From Deltaproteobacteria bacterium (lineage in GTDB: Bacteria; Myxococcota_A; UBA9042; PHBI01), in contig JACKFA010000001.1 in the NCBI GenBank assembly GCA_020632715.1, positions 1,550,001 to 1,614,000 on the forward strand: a stretch of DNA of 64,000 nt, read 5' to 3'. A program made the translations under genes and the position numbers. Under the pieces are notes generated by a model. That model was not told the origin of the DNA and did no database searches. It saw only the letters and a program-made list of their open reading frames with translations. Shown in pieces: positions 1 to 8,219 of this stretch (positions within the stretch are counted from its first letter, which is position 1; every line of letters starts with the position of its first letter).

Positions 1-464
1 CGGTAGCCGACCGTGCGGCGCGAGACCGAGAGCTCCGCGGCCGTCTCGTCCTGCGTCATCTCGCCGTAGTAGAAGCAGCGCGCCACGTCGGCGACCTCGG
101 CCGGCGCGCGGTCGAGCAGGCGCTCCGCCGTGAGGCGCGCGTCGAGGCTCGGCCCCGCGACCTGGTCCATCGCCGGCGCGACCTTCGCGTCGAGGAGGCG
201 GCGGCGGCGCATGCTGTCGCGCTTCAGGTTCAGGCAGTGGTTCGTCGCCACGCGGTAGAGCCAGGTGCGCGGCGACGCGGCGTCGCGGAGCGCGTCCCCG
301 TGGCGCATGGCCTTGATGAACACGTCCTGCACGGCGTCCTCCGCCGCGACCGGGTCGCGCAGCACGGCGTACGCGCGGCGGCGCAGCTCCGGCCCGTAGG
401 CGCGGTAGAGGTCGGCGATCCCCTGGCTCTCGAGGTTCTCGAACATGGCGGCGGTAGCGTTCAT
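1..464 (-). CDS. ECF-type RNA polymerase sigma factor (partial, 3' end off window)
   Basis: The gene runs leftward off the window edge; 154 codons are visible. Starting at ATG 464, the protein shows sigma region 2 around residues 15-75, with the core-binding motif DPVAAEDAVQDVFIKAM and the promoter-melting segment PRTWLYRVATNHCLNLKRD. A short linker follows, then the start of region 4 with its helix-turn-helix (MTQDETAAELSVSRRTVGYR). This arrangement is typical of extracytoplasmic-function sigma factors. A Shine-Dalgarno GGGAGA lies about 10 nt before the ATG and supports this start; an internal ATG at 446 is a weaker alternative. No anti-sigma gene is visible next to it, and its partner may lie beyond the edge. 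The regulon cannot be read from here. Confidence 0.93.
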   Translation of the reverse strand, partial: MNATAAMFENLESQGIADLYRAYGPELRRRAYAVLRDPVAAEDAVQDVFIKAMRHGDALRDAASPRTWLYRVATNHCLNLKRDSMRRRRLLDAKVAPAMDQVAGPSLDARLTAERLLDRAPAEVADVARCFYYGEMTQDETAAELSVSRRTVGY

Positions 465-607
465 CTCGGCATCTCCCGTGACTCGATGCACGGAAGGACC
501 GGACCCGCCGCCGGGGTAAACCCGGAGCCCGTCTTTTTTTCGGAGGCCGCCGAAGAGAGAACACCCGACGTCGCGGATCAGCGCAAACGAGGCGACCGAT
601 CGAGCGT

Positions 608-628
608 AACGTGAACGTCGTTCACGTT
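608..628. promoter_or_regulatory. Perfect 10-1-10 palindrome, candidate operator
   Basis: The half-site AACGTGAACG is followed by one T and its exact complement CGTTCACGTT. The dyad lies 144 bp upstream of the sigma-factor start, and its core TGAACGTCGTTCA differs by one base from TGAACGTCATTCA at 5270-5282, just after the TetR gene. The size and odd spacing suit a dimeric helix-turn-helix repressor. Which regulator binds it is unknown. Confidence 0.5.
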
Positions 629-1115
629 TCCGTCGCCGAGAACGGCGTCTCGCCGACGTCCTCATCGTCTCTCTGCCACCCGTCTCGTGGGCGGGCCGAG
701 GGGGGCCGGGTTCCCGACGTCCTCGACGTCACGCGGCGGGCGGCCGTCTTCAGGCCGACGCGAGCGCGCTCTCAGACGATCGGGATGCCGCTGATCGTGT
801 TGTTGTCGGTCTCGTAGCTCACGTCGTTCTCCAGTGCGAGGCGTTCCTGGCCGGGATACGAAGCAGGTACCGTGCCAAGCCGCGTCCTCTCTCTACGTTC
901 GACCCCCGGTGATGGATCTCCGAACGCGCGTCGCGCGGCTCCAGGTCGCCTCGTAGGCGCCTCTGCGCCTCGTTCCCCCGGCGCCGCGCCCCCCCGCGCG
1001 AGCTCTCCCCGTCGGCCCGGCGCGGCGTCGCGACAATCTGACACGCCGCGCGGCCGCCTCGGGGATCATTTGCCGCAGATCGCGCGCACAGCGGCTTCCC
1101 CGGCCGTTCTCCGGT

Positions 1116-1135
1116 GCATGACATCGCTGTCATGC
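1116..1135. promoter_or_regulatory. Perfect 8-4-8 palindrome, candidate operator
   Basis: GCATGACA, a TCGC spacer and TGTCATGC form an exact inverted repeat about 175 bp upstream of the aldehyde dehydrogenase start. It is relatively AT-rich for its surroundings and resembles a GntR- or TetR-class operator in size. Binding is inferred, not shown. Confidence 0.4.
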
Positions 1136-1308
1136 CCTGTCTCCGCGCGGACACTCGGCGTCCCGCCCCGGAACACCCTCCCGTCACCGCTCCGGCGCCG
1201 CGCTGGCACGGCGCGTGAACGGTTCCACCCCGGGAAAAACGTCGCCGCGCGCCCGCCGACGCGTCATAGTGCGCGCGCGGCCCCAGCCAGACACGAGAGG
1301 ACACCGCC

Positions 1309-2676
1309 ATGGGCGACTTCATCAGCATCAACCCCGCCACCGGCCGCGAGCTCTCGCGCCGCCCCGCCCTCGACGCCGCGGCCGTCGACGCCGCCCTCGA
1401 CCGCGCCGAGCAGGCGCTGCCGCGCTGGCAGGAGGCCGGCTTCCACGGCCGCGCCGAGGTCCTCGAGGCCGCCGCGCGCCTCCTCGAGGCCGACGCCAAA
1501 CGCCTCGCCGCCCTCATGTCCTCCGAGATGGGCAAGCCCTTCGCGCAGGGTGTCGCCGAGGCCGAGAAGTGCGCCTGGGCCTGCCGCTTCTACGCCGAGC
1601 ACGCCGAGCGCTTCCTCGCCGACGACCCGCACGAGAGCGACGGCTCCCGCGCCTTCGTGCGCTACGAGCCCGTCGGCATGCTGCTCGCCGTCATGCCGTG
1701 GAACTTCCCCTTCTGGCAGGTCTTCCGCATGGTCGCCCCCGCGCTCATGGCCGGGAACGTCGTGCTCGTGAAGCACGCCGCGAGCGTCCCGCAGTGCGCC
1801 GAGGCCATCGCCACGCTGCTCCGCCGCGCCGGCGCGCCGCGCGGCGTCTACGAGGACCTCGCCATCGATCACGACGCCGTCGAGCGCGTCATCGCCGACC
1901 CGCGCGTCGGCGCGCTCTCCCTCACCGGGAGCGACGGCGCCGGCCGCGCCGTGGCCGCGACCGCCGGCAAGCACCTCAAGCGCTGCATCCTCGAGCTCGG
2001 CGGCAGCGACCCGGCCATCGTCATGCCCTCGGCCGACCTCGACAAGGCCATCCCCACCATCCTGAAGGGGCGCACCCAGAACAACGGCCAGTCCTGCATC
2101 GCGACGAAGCGCGTCATCGTCCACGCCGCCATCGCCGAGGCGTTCGAGCGCCGCTTCATCGCCGCGATGGGCGCGCTCAAGGTCGGCGACCCCATGGACG
2201 AGAGCGTCGACATCGGCCCGCTCGCGACCGAGTCCATCCGCGACGGCCTCGCGAAGCAGGTGCGCGACACCGTCGAGCGAGGCGCCACCTGCGTCCTCGG
2301 CGGCAAGCCCCTCCCGGGACCCGGCTTCTTCTACGCCCCCACCGTCCTGAAGGACATCCCCGACGGCTCCCCCGCGGCCGACGACGAGCTCTTCGGCCCC
2401 GTCGCGAGCCTCTTCGTCGTGGACGACCTCGACGCCGCCATCGCCGTCGCGAACGGCACCCGCTTCGGCCTCGGCGCCGCCGCGTGGACCCGCGACGACG
2501 ACGAGATCACCGCGTTCATCGACCGCCTCCGCGCCGGGAACGTCTTCGTGAACGGCCTCGTCAAGAGCGATCCCCGCCTCCCGTTCGGCGGGATCAAGGA
2601 CTCCGGTTACGGACGCGAGCTCGGCCGCGCTGGGATCCGGGGCCTCTGTGTGACGAAAACGGTGTGGGTGGATTGA
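1309..2676 (+). CDS. Succinate-semialdehyde dehydrogenase-like NAD(P)-dependent aldehyde dehydrogenase
   Basis: This 455-residue protein has full ALDH-superfamily length. Key motifs in order are SINPATG at the N terminus, MPWNFPFWQVFR near residue 125, the catalytic-base region ELGGSDPAIV with Glu near 229, the nucleophile motif GQSCIA with Cys263, ELFGPVASLFVV, and PFGGIKDSGYGREL near the C terminus. The ELGGSDP/MPWNFPFWQV pattern is closest to the Sad (YneI)/GabD branch, which oxidises succinate semialdehyde to succinate. Substrate within the branch cannot be fixed from sequence. AGAGGA lies about 10 nt before the ATG. It appears monocistronic, and its codons favour C at third positions. 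A palindrome lies about 175 bp upstream. Confidence 0.9.
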   Translation: MGDFISINPATGRELSRRPALDAAAVDAALDRAEQALPRWQEAGFHGRAEVLEAAARLLEADAKRLAALMSSEMGKPFAQGVAEAEKCAWACRFYAEHAERFLADDPHESDGSRAFVRYEPVGMLLAVMPWNFPFWQVFRMVAPALMAGNVVLVKHAASVPQCAEAIATLLRRAGAPRGVYEDLAIDHDAVERVIADPRVGALSLTGSDGAGRAVAATAGKHLKRCILELGGSDPAIVMPSADLDKAIPTILKGRTQNNGQSCIATKRVIVHAAIAEAFERRFIAAMGALKVGDPMDESVDIGPLATESIRDGLAKQVRDTVERGATCVLGGKPLPGPGFFYAPTVLKDIPDGSPAADDELFGPVASLFVVDDLDAAIAVANGTRFGLGAAAWTRDDDEITAFIDRLRAGNVFVNGLVKSDPRLPFGGIKDSGYGRELGRAGIRGLCVTKTVWVD

Positions 2677-2786
2677 CGACTACGCTTTCGTTCAGGGGAA
2701 CTTTGGCGCTAGTCTGATCTGCCGCCCGCCCCATCCACCACGGGCGGCGCGGCGCGAAATCGTAAGCGGCGTCGTTGCATCTCCCC

Positions 2787-4613
2787 ATGCGAAAGACATC
2801 CATCGCCGCCACGCTGGCGCTCGTCGCCACCGTGGTGGTCCATCTTGGCGCTCACGCCCAGCTCCCGCCGACCGCCGGCGGCGGCGCCGCCCCGGGCGCG
2901 GAGGCTCCGCCGGCCGCGGCGCCCGTGCCCGAAGAGCACGCCTCGCCGCGCGCCACGATGCGCACCTTCCTCGAGGCGACCGTCGCCGCCGACGCGAACG
3001 ACGACGACACCGAGCTCGACCGCGCCGCCGCGTGCCTCGACCTGCGCGCCCTCCCGGTCGCCGGGCGCACCGACGCCGGCCGCGAGCTCGCCATCAAGCT
3101 GAAGGAGGTCATCGACCGCGTCCGCTTCGTGGTCTACGACGACATCCCCGACGCCCGCGCCGGCGACCCCTGGGTCTTCTACCGCGCCGCGGACGGCGCC
3201 CCCGCCATCGTCATCGCCCGCGCCGACTCCGGCGAGTGGCTCTTCGACGCCGCGACCGTCGCCCGCGTCGACGACCTCTACCGCGAGCTCGAGAGCCACG
3301 CGAAGGTCGCCGGCGTCGCGGGCTCCTCGGCGCGCCTCTCCGCGTCGCTCTGGCTCCGCGAGCGCATGCCGGACGAGCTCAAGAAGGTCGGCTTCCTCTT
3401 CGAGCACTGGCAGTGGCTCGGGCTCGTGGTCCTCTTCTTCCTCGCGGTCGTCATCGCCCGCGCCGTGCGCGCGCTCCTGCGCGGCCCCGTCGAGCGCTGG
3501 CTCATGAAGCGCTCGCTGCCGGTCCCGAGCGAGCTCGTCGTGCGCGCCCTCCGCCCCATCGGCCTCATGGCGCTCGCGCTCACCTGGACCCTCGGCCTCC
3601 CGTGGCTCGGCCTCCCGCCGGACGCGAACGGCGTCGTCATCCTCGTCGTGCAGCTCATCGCCGCCTTCGGCTTCGTGCGCTTCGCGTTCAAGATCGTCGA
3701 CATCGTCGCCTGGGAGCTCGCGCGCCGCGCCGCGCTCACCGAGGGGCGCTTCGACGATCTCATCGTCCCGCTCGTGCAGAAGAGCCTGAAGGTCGTCGTC
3801 TTCTGCGTCGGCGTCGTGTTCATCGCCGACCTCGCCGGCATCTCGCCGACCTCCCTCCTCGCGGGCCTCGGGCTCGGCGGCCTCGCCGTGGCGCTCGCCG
3901 CGCAGGACACCGTGAAGAACTTCTTCGGCTCGCTCACGGTGCTCCTCGACCGCCCCTTCGAGATCGGCGACGCCGTCGTCATCGGCGGCAGCACCGAGGG
4001 CGTCGTCGAGGAGGTCGGCTTCCGCTCGACGCGCCTCCGCACCTACGACCACACGCTCATCACCATCCCGAACGCGAACCTCATCTCCGCCAAGGTCGAC
4101 AACCTCGGCCGCCGCACGTTCCGCCGCTTCAAGACCCTCCTGAACGTCACCTACGACACGCCCCCCGAGCGCCTGCAGGCCTTCTGCGAGGGGATCCGCG
4201 AGCTCATCCGCAGCCACCCCACCACGCGCAAGGAGGGCTACTCGGTCTACCTCGACGGCCTCGGCGCGCACTCCATCGACATCCTCCTCATCGTCCACTT
4301 CACGCCGACCGCGTTCGACGCCGCGCAGGCCGCCCGCCACGCGCTGCTCCTCGACATCCTCGTCCTCGCGAGCCGCCTCGGCGTCGAGTTCGCCTTCCCG
4401 ACGCAGTCGCTCATCCTGAGCCAGGCCCCGACCGAGGCCGCCGCGCCCTACCCCGTCGAGGGCGCCGAGGCCGCCGAGGCGAGCCTCCGCCGCGGTCGCG
4501 ACGAGGCGGCCCTCATCGTCGCGCGCGTCGCCACGCCCCCCGCGGCCGCGGACGCGCCCCTCCAGCCACACCACGACTCCAGCAACCCGAGCCCCGCCAA
4601 GCTGGCGGGCTGA
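2787..4613 (+). CDS. MscS-family mechanosensitive ion channel, long form with periplasmic N-terminal domain
   Basis: The protein is 608 residues from ATG 2787; an in-frame TTG at 2775 would add four residues. A signal peptide ends near AHA at residues 22-24, followed by an Ala/Pro-rich linker and a soluble domain to about residue 205. At least four membrane helices follow: LGLVVLFFLAVVIARAV, IGLMALALTWTLGLPWLGL, GVVILVVQLIAAFGFVRFAF and VVVFCVGVVFIADLAGI. The MscS pore helix and beta domain are clear in LLAGLGLGGLAVALAAQDTV followed by NFFGS, DRPFEIGD and TIPNANLISA. Such inner-membrane channels open under tension to release solutes during osmotic downshock. A TetR gene begins 16 bp downstream, so the two are probably co-transcribed. 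Confidence 0.92.
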   Translation: MRKTSIAATLALVATVVVHLGAHAQLPPTAGGGAAPGAEAPPAAAPVPEEHASPRATMRTFLEATVAADANDDDTELDRAAACLDLRALPVAGRTDAGRELAIKLKEVIDRVRFVVYDDIPDARAGDPWVFYRAADGAPAIVIARADSGEWLFDAATVARVDDLYRELESHAKVAGVAGSSARLSASLWLRERMPDELKKVGFLFEHWQWLGLVVLFFLAVVIARAVRALLRGPVERWLMKRSLPVPSELVVRALRPIGLMALALTWTLGLPWLGLPPDANGVVILVVQLIAAFGFVRFAFKIVDIVAWELARRAALTEGRFDDLIVPLVQKSLKVVVFCVGVVFIADLAGISPTSLLAGLGLGGLAVALAAQDTVKNFFGSLTVLLDRPFEIGDAVVIGGSTEGVVEEVGFRSTRLRTYDHTLITIPNANLISAKVDNLGRRTFRRFKTLLNVTYDTPPERLQAFCEGIRELIRSHPTTRKEGYSVYLDGLGAHSIDILLIVHFTPTAFDAAQAARHALLLDILVLASRLGVEFAFPTQSLILSQAPTEAAAPYPVEGAEAAEASLRRGRDEAALIVARVATPPAAADAPLQPHHDSSNPSPAKLAG

Positions 4614-4629
4614 AGGAGAGACCACGGGA

Positions 4630-5229
4630 ATGTCAGCAGAAAACCCCACAGTACGCTCACGGCGTCGCGCCGAGATCATCGCGGAGGCGAGGAAGCTCGT
4701 CGCCGAGGGTGGCCTCGAGGCGATGACCATCGCGGCGCTCGAGGAACGCCTGTCGTTCACGCGCGGCGTCATCACCTACCACTTCGAGAACAAGGCGGAG
4801 ATCGTCGAGGCGGTGCTCGACAGCGCCATCGCGGAGATCAACGACGCGAGCCAGACGGCCATCCACGCCTCCGCGAGCTTCCCCGAGAAGCTGCAGGCGA
4901 TGGTGAAGCAGACGGTTCAGGGATTCCTCCGCCACCGCGAGGCCGCCCGGATCCTGATCTCCTTCTGGGCGCGGATCCCTGTCGACCCGCACGCCGCCGG
5001 CCTCAACGCGCGTCTCTACACGCGCTACCGCGAGGCGGCGGTGAAGCTCCTGAAGATCGGCCAGTCCTCGGGGCACGTCCGCGCAGACGCCGATCTGCAC
5101 GCCGTCGCCGCCGTCATCGTGGCGACCGTCATCGGCGTCGTCACCCAGGTCTACTTCGAGCAGGGCTCCATCGACCCCGACAACGCGGTCTCCGAGTCCA
5201 TCGCGGGCATCCTCCTGCGGCTCGCCTGA
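4630..5229 (+). CDS. TetR/AcrR-family transcriptional regulator
   Basis: This 199-residue protein has an N-terminal TetR DNA-binding domain at about residues 8-55. Visible parts are RRAEIIAEARKLVAEGG, the recognition region LEERLSFTRGVITYHFENKA and EIVEAVLDSAI. An all-helical ligand-binding/dimerisation domain follows. GGAGAG lies about 10 nt before the ATG, and the gene follows the MscS gene by 16 bp in the same direction. The ligand is not predictable. A TetR-like dyad, TGAACGTCATTCA, lies 41 bp past the stop, and a near-identical one lies at 612-624; both are candidate targets of this or another regulator. Confidence 0.93.
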   Translation: MSAENPTVRSRRRAEIIAEARKLVAEGGLEAMTIAALEERLSFTRGVITYHFENKAEIVEAVLDSAIAEINDASQTAIHASASFPEKLQAMVKQTVQGFLRHREAARILISFWARIPVDPHAAGLNARLYTRYREAAVKLLKIGQSSGHVRADADLHAVAAVIVATVIGVVTQVYFEQGSIDPDNAVSESIAGILLRLA

Positions 5230-5269
5230 CCCGGGCGGCCGCGAAGCGCAGCGCGGCAATCCAGGTCAG

Positions 5270-5282
5270 TGAACGTCATTCA
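5270..5282. promoter_or_regulatory. TGAACGTCATTCA imperfect dyad
   Basis: This 13-bp near-palindrome lies between the convergent TetR gene and the unknown gene, overlapping the latter's stop codon. It shares 12 of 13 bases with the core of the perfect palindrome at 608-628. Its position between converging genes is unusual for an operator, so it may be fortuitous. Confidence 0.25.
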
Positions 5283-6793
5283 TCTTTGGTCGCCTCGGGT
5301 CGAACGAGCCGTGCGAGCGTCTCCGCTTGCCTCGCGTCCCGGAAGACGTCGTACCCGTCCATCTGCATGGAGGGCGGGAGGATGCTCGCGATGTAGGCGG
5401 CCAGCTGGCGGCGGATCTCGCCCTTCGCCTTCGCGACGAAGAGCCACGAGAACCAGTTGCCCGGGCCGACGTCCACCTTGAGCTCGCGGTTCGCGAAGCG
5501 GTAGCGCGCGCGCTTCACGGCGAAGCGCACGAAGCGCGGGCGCGCCACGACGAGGAGCGGCGGGTTCGCCTTCACGGAGAGCTCCATCCCGTCGAGGCGC
5601 GCGAGGTAGCCGCCGTCGGGCACGCGGAGCTCGACCTTCCGCCCGATGGGGATCTTCGCGCGCCCCTTGCTGTCGCGCGCGCGCTTCGCGAAGAAGCCGG
5701 CGACCGGGTCCACGAAGCGCTGCCGGAGCGCCTTCGCGAGCCCGGCGCGCGCGGCGTCCCCCATGAGCGGCGCGGCCTCGACGCTGACGGCACCACTGTT
5801 GCCGTCGTAGTGCGCCGAGAGCACGCGGAACTGCTTCAGCCACGGGCGCCCGCCGCCGGTCAGGTACACGCCGCGGAGGGTGCGCAGATAGACCCCCCAG
5901 CCGGTGCGCTCGATCTCGAGGTAGTCGCCGGGCTCCACCTCGAAGCGGAGCGGCGGGCGCTGCACCGTCACGGGCGGGGGCGCGAGGATCGGCAGCTCGC
6001 GGGTCTCCACGCGCTCCCCGGGGGCGATCTCGCCGCTCCGCTCGACCTTCTCGGCGCGGTCGCCCGCGGACACGCGCGCGATGATGGCCGTCAGGTGCGT
6101 GCCGAGGAGGTCGTCCTTCCCGGGGTCGTAGCCCGCCGCGAGCATCGCCTTCGGGAGGAGCCGCCGGAAGGTCGACTTCGAGAGCGCGGGCGCCACGAGC
6201 TCGACGACGCGCGCCCAGAGGTTCGGCTCGCCCGAGAGCTCGACCGAGAGCGCGGCCGTCGCGAACGACCAGCGGAGCGTGCCGATCTCGGCGTTCCCGA
6301 GGAGGCGCCCGAAGTCGAGGGTGATGGCCGGCGTGAGGTCGATCTTCACGCGCTCGCGGTTCATCGTCATGTGGATGCGCGCGGCGACCGGCACCGTCGC
6401 GCGCACGAGCTTGCTCTCGTAGAGGACGACCGTGCCGCGCTTCGAGGTGGCGCGGGCGAGGAGCGCGGCGGGATCGAGCCCGGAGAGCAGCGTCTCCTCG
6501 AGGAGGAAGGAGAGGAGCTCCTGCTCGAAGGCCCCGAGGTCCGGGATGCTCTTGATCTTGAGCTCCTTCGCCGTGAACTTCGCGCTCACCTCGCGCAGCA
6601 CGATGTCCGGGAGGGTCGCCGGGCAGCGGATCTCGACGCCGCCGGGCGCCGTGAGCTTCAGGCGCTGCTCCTCGAGGTCGAGCGTGAGCTCGAGCCCGTG
6701 CGAGAGGTCGACGCGGATGTCGAAGCGCCCGAGGACCGGGTGCTCCCAGACGTACATCGTGCGGCGCGCGAGCGCGGGCGGGGCGATCGTCAC
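5276..6793 (-). CDS. Conserved-looking protein of unknown function, last gene of the ABC/AAG operon
   Basis: I do not recognise this 505-residue protein. It has no signal peptide and no obvious membrane helix. It looks like alternating beta-rich segments, beginning YVWEHPVLGRFDIRVDL, with a second half (from about residue 300) rich in ELRV/LVVARPRFVRFAV-type strands and a helical tail near YIASILPPSMQMDGYDVF. The start is taken as GTG 6793 because its first four bases (GTGA) overlap the stop of the upstream DNA glycosylase, as at every other junction in this operon; ATG 6757 is an alternative. A longer frame upstream is only the Arg-rich shadow of the glycosylase gene. Coupling to the glycosylase suggests co-expression but not a function. 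Confidence 0.8.
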   Translation of the reverse strand: MTIAPPALARRTMYVWEHPVLGRFDIRVDLSHGLELTLDLEEQRLKLTAPGGVEIRCPATLPDIVLREVSAKFTAKELKIKSIPDLGAFEQELLSFLLEETLLSGLDPAALLARATSKRGTVVLYESKLVRATVPVAARIHMTMNRERVKIDLTPAITLDFGRLLGNAEIGTLRWSFATAALSVELSGEPNLWARVVELVAPALSKSTFRRLLPKAMLAAGYDPGKDDLLGTHLTAIIARVSAGDRAEKVERSGEIAPGERVETRELPILAPPPVTVQRPPLRFEVEPGDYLEIERTGWGVYLRTLRGVYLTGGGRPWLKQFRVLSAHYDGNSGAVSVEAAPLMGDAARAGLAKALRQRFVDPVAGFFAKRARDSKGRAKIPIGRKVELRVPDGGYLARLDGMELSVKANPPLLVVARPRFVRFAVKRARYRFANRELKVDVGPGNWFSWLFVAKAKGEIRRQLAAYIASILPPSMQMDGYDVFRDARQAETLARLVRPEATKDE

Positions 6794-7404
6794 GGGGCGG
6801 CCTCCGGGGCGCGGGTGAGGCCCCTCCGGTGGCTCACCCACGGGGTGTCGGCCAGGGCGAAGCGCCAGGGGGCGTCGCGGTCGGCGGGGGCGGCGTAGTC
6901 GATGCCGACGCGCGGCCCGACGAGGAGCCCGGCCGGCGCGGGGCCGTCGAGGGCCTCGAGCCCGCCGGGGGCGGTCACGTCGTGGTGGTTCATGGCGAGG
7001 TCGAGCGCGAGGGCCTGCGCGACCTTGCCCGGCCCGGTGAGGAGCGCCGGGCCGCGGGCGCCGCCGCGGCGGGCGGCGATGACGTCGAGGCCGGCCACGG
7101 GGCGGGCGGCGCGCACGAGGACGCAGGCGCCGACGCCGTCCTCGTTGGTCGAGAGGTTCAGCATCCGGTGGATACCGTAGCACACGTAGACGTAGGCGCC
7201 GCCTGGCGGCCCCCAGACGGCGGCGTTGCGGGCGGTCTTGCCGTGGCGGCTGTGGGCGGCGGTGTCGCCGACGCGGTAGGCCTCCGTCTCGGTGATCTCG
7301 ACGGTGACGGGGCCGTGGCGGAGGCGCTTGCCGATGAGGTCGCGGGCGACGTCGAGGGCGTCGCGGGCGAAGAAGGCGCGCGTGAGGCGGGGGGCGTCGG
7401 TCAC
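6790..7404 (-). CDS. 3-methyladenine DNA glycosylase, AAG/MPG family
   Basis: This 204-residue protein fits the Pur_DNA_glyco fold that excises alkylated purines, hypoxanthine and ethenoadenine in base-excision repair. Diagnostic stretches are ITETEAYRVGDTAAHS, containing the catalytic-region Glu and the active-site His neighbourhood; KTARNAAVWGPPGGAYVYVC, followed by YGIHRMLNLST; and a late GPGKVAQALAL. Length is normal for bacterial members. Translation probably starts at GTG 7404, whose GTGA overlaps the stop of the ABC ATPase gene; the next gene's GTG overlaps this stop in the same way. A repair enzyme inside a metal/corrinoid-type uptake operon is unexpected. Confidence 0.93.
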   Translation of the reverse strand: MTDAPRLTRAFFARDALDVARDLIGKRLRHGPVTVEITETEAYRVGDTAAHSRHGKTARNAAVWGPPGGAYVYVCYGIHRMLNLSTNEDGVGACVLVRAARPVAGLDVIAARRGGARGPALLTGPGKVAQALALDLAMNHHDVTAPGGLEALDGPAPAGLLVGPRVGIDYAAPADRDAPWRFALADTPWVSHRRGLTRAPEAAP

Positions 7405-8219
7405 GGGGCGCCCTCGGCGCCGTCGCCGCGGCCGGGGCCCAGGACGAGCACGGCGCGGCCGTCGTCGGCGCGGAGGCGGCGGGCGGCGACGCCGTAGACG
7501 TCGGTCACGAGGTCCGGGGTCAGCACCGCGCGCGTGGGGCCCGTGGCCGCCGCGCGGCCGTCCGCGCGCAGGACGAGCGCGTGGTCGGCGGCGTCGAGCG
7601 CGAGGTTCAGGTCGTGGAGGACGCAGACGACGACGCGCCCCTCGGCGGCGAGCTCGCGGCAGAGGGCGGCGATGGCGAGGGCGTGGGCGGGATCCTGGTG
7701 GCTCGTCGGCTCGTCGAGGAGGAGCGCGGGCGCGTCCTGGCAGAGGGCGCGCGCGAGGAGGACGCGCTGGCGCTCGCCCGAGGAGAGGGCGCCGAAGGGG
7801 CGGGCGGCGAGGTGGCCGGCGCGGCAGCGGGAGAGCGCCGCGTGGGCGAGCGCGTGGTCGGCGGCGGACTCGAGGCGCGCGAGGCCGCCGAGGTGCGGGA
7901 CGCGCCCCATGAGGGCTATCTCGAGCGCGGAGTAGCCGAGGTCGCCGGGGGGCGCGGCGAGGGCGACCGCGACGCGGCGCGCGCGCTCGCGGGAGGGGAG
8001 GGCGCGGAGGGGGGCGCCGCCGAGGAGGACGTCGCCGGCGGTCGGGGCGAGGAGGCCGGCGAGCAGGCGGAGGAGCGTGGACTTGCCGGCGCCGTTGGGG
8101 CCGACCACGGCGAGGACCGAGCCCGGCGCGGCCTCGACGTCGAGCCCGTCGAGGACGAGGGGGCCGCGCGCGTAGCGGAAGGAGAGCGCGCGGGCGGCGA
8201 GGGGGGCGGCCGGCGTCAC
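7401..8219 (-). CDS. ABC transporter ATP-binding protein, FecE/BtuD-like
   Basis: This 272-residue nucleotide-binding subunit has Walker A GPNGAGKST near residue 40, an LSSGERQRVLLARAL signature, Walker B LLLDEPTSHQD, and an H-loop in VVCVLHDLNLALDAADHA. This class powers import of vitamin B12, haem or ferric siderophores with a FecCD-type permease. The adjacent permease and binding-protein genes confirm an importer. GTG 8219 overlaps the permease stop by four bases, and the following glycosylase gene overlaps this one equally, so the genes are translationally coupled. Confidence 0.95.
   Translation of the reverse strand: MTPAAPLAARALSFRYARGPLVLDGLDVEAAPGSVLAVVGPNGAGKSTLLRLLAGLLAPTAGDVLLGGAPLRALPSRERARRVAVALAAPPGDLGYSALEIALMGRVPHLGGLARLESAADHALAHAALSRCRAGHLAARPFGALSSGERQRVLLARALCQDAPALLLDEPTSHQDPAHALAIAALCRELAAEGRVVVCVLHDLNLALDAADHALVLRADGRAAATGPTRAVLTPDLVTDVYGVAARRLRADDGRAVLVLGPGRGDGAEGAP

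Larger units (their letters stand above)
465..1308. other. Gene-free block between the sigma factor and the aldehyde dehydrogenase
   Basis: This is about 840 bp with no convincing gene. It holds two perfect inverted repeats (608-628 and 1116-1135) and a T-rich run at 533-540. On the minus strand at 772-850 a short stretch reads like the end of a real protein (LENDVSYETDNNTISGIPIV then a stop) but runs into Arg-rich nonsense upstream, so it may be a gene remnant. The remaining open frames look like GC-driven shadows. Confidence 0.6.

Noticed and set aside
2709..4775. Long minus-strand frame opposite the MscS gene
   Set aside because: It is a Glu/Asp/Arg-rich shadow with no family features, while the sense strand encodes a complete channel.
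6794..7183. N-terminal extension of the unknown 505-residue protein
   Set aside because: It is an Arg/Pro shadow of the glycosylase gene; the GTGA overlap defines a better start.
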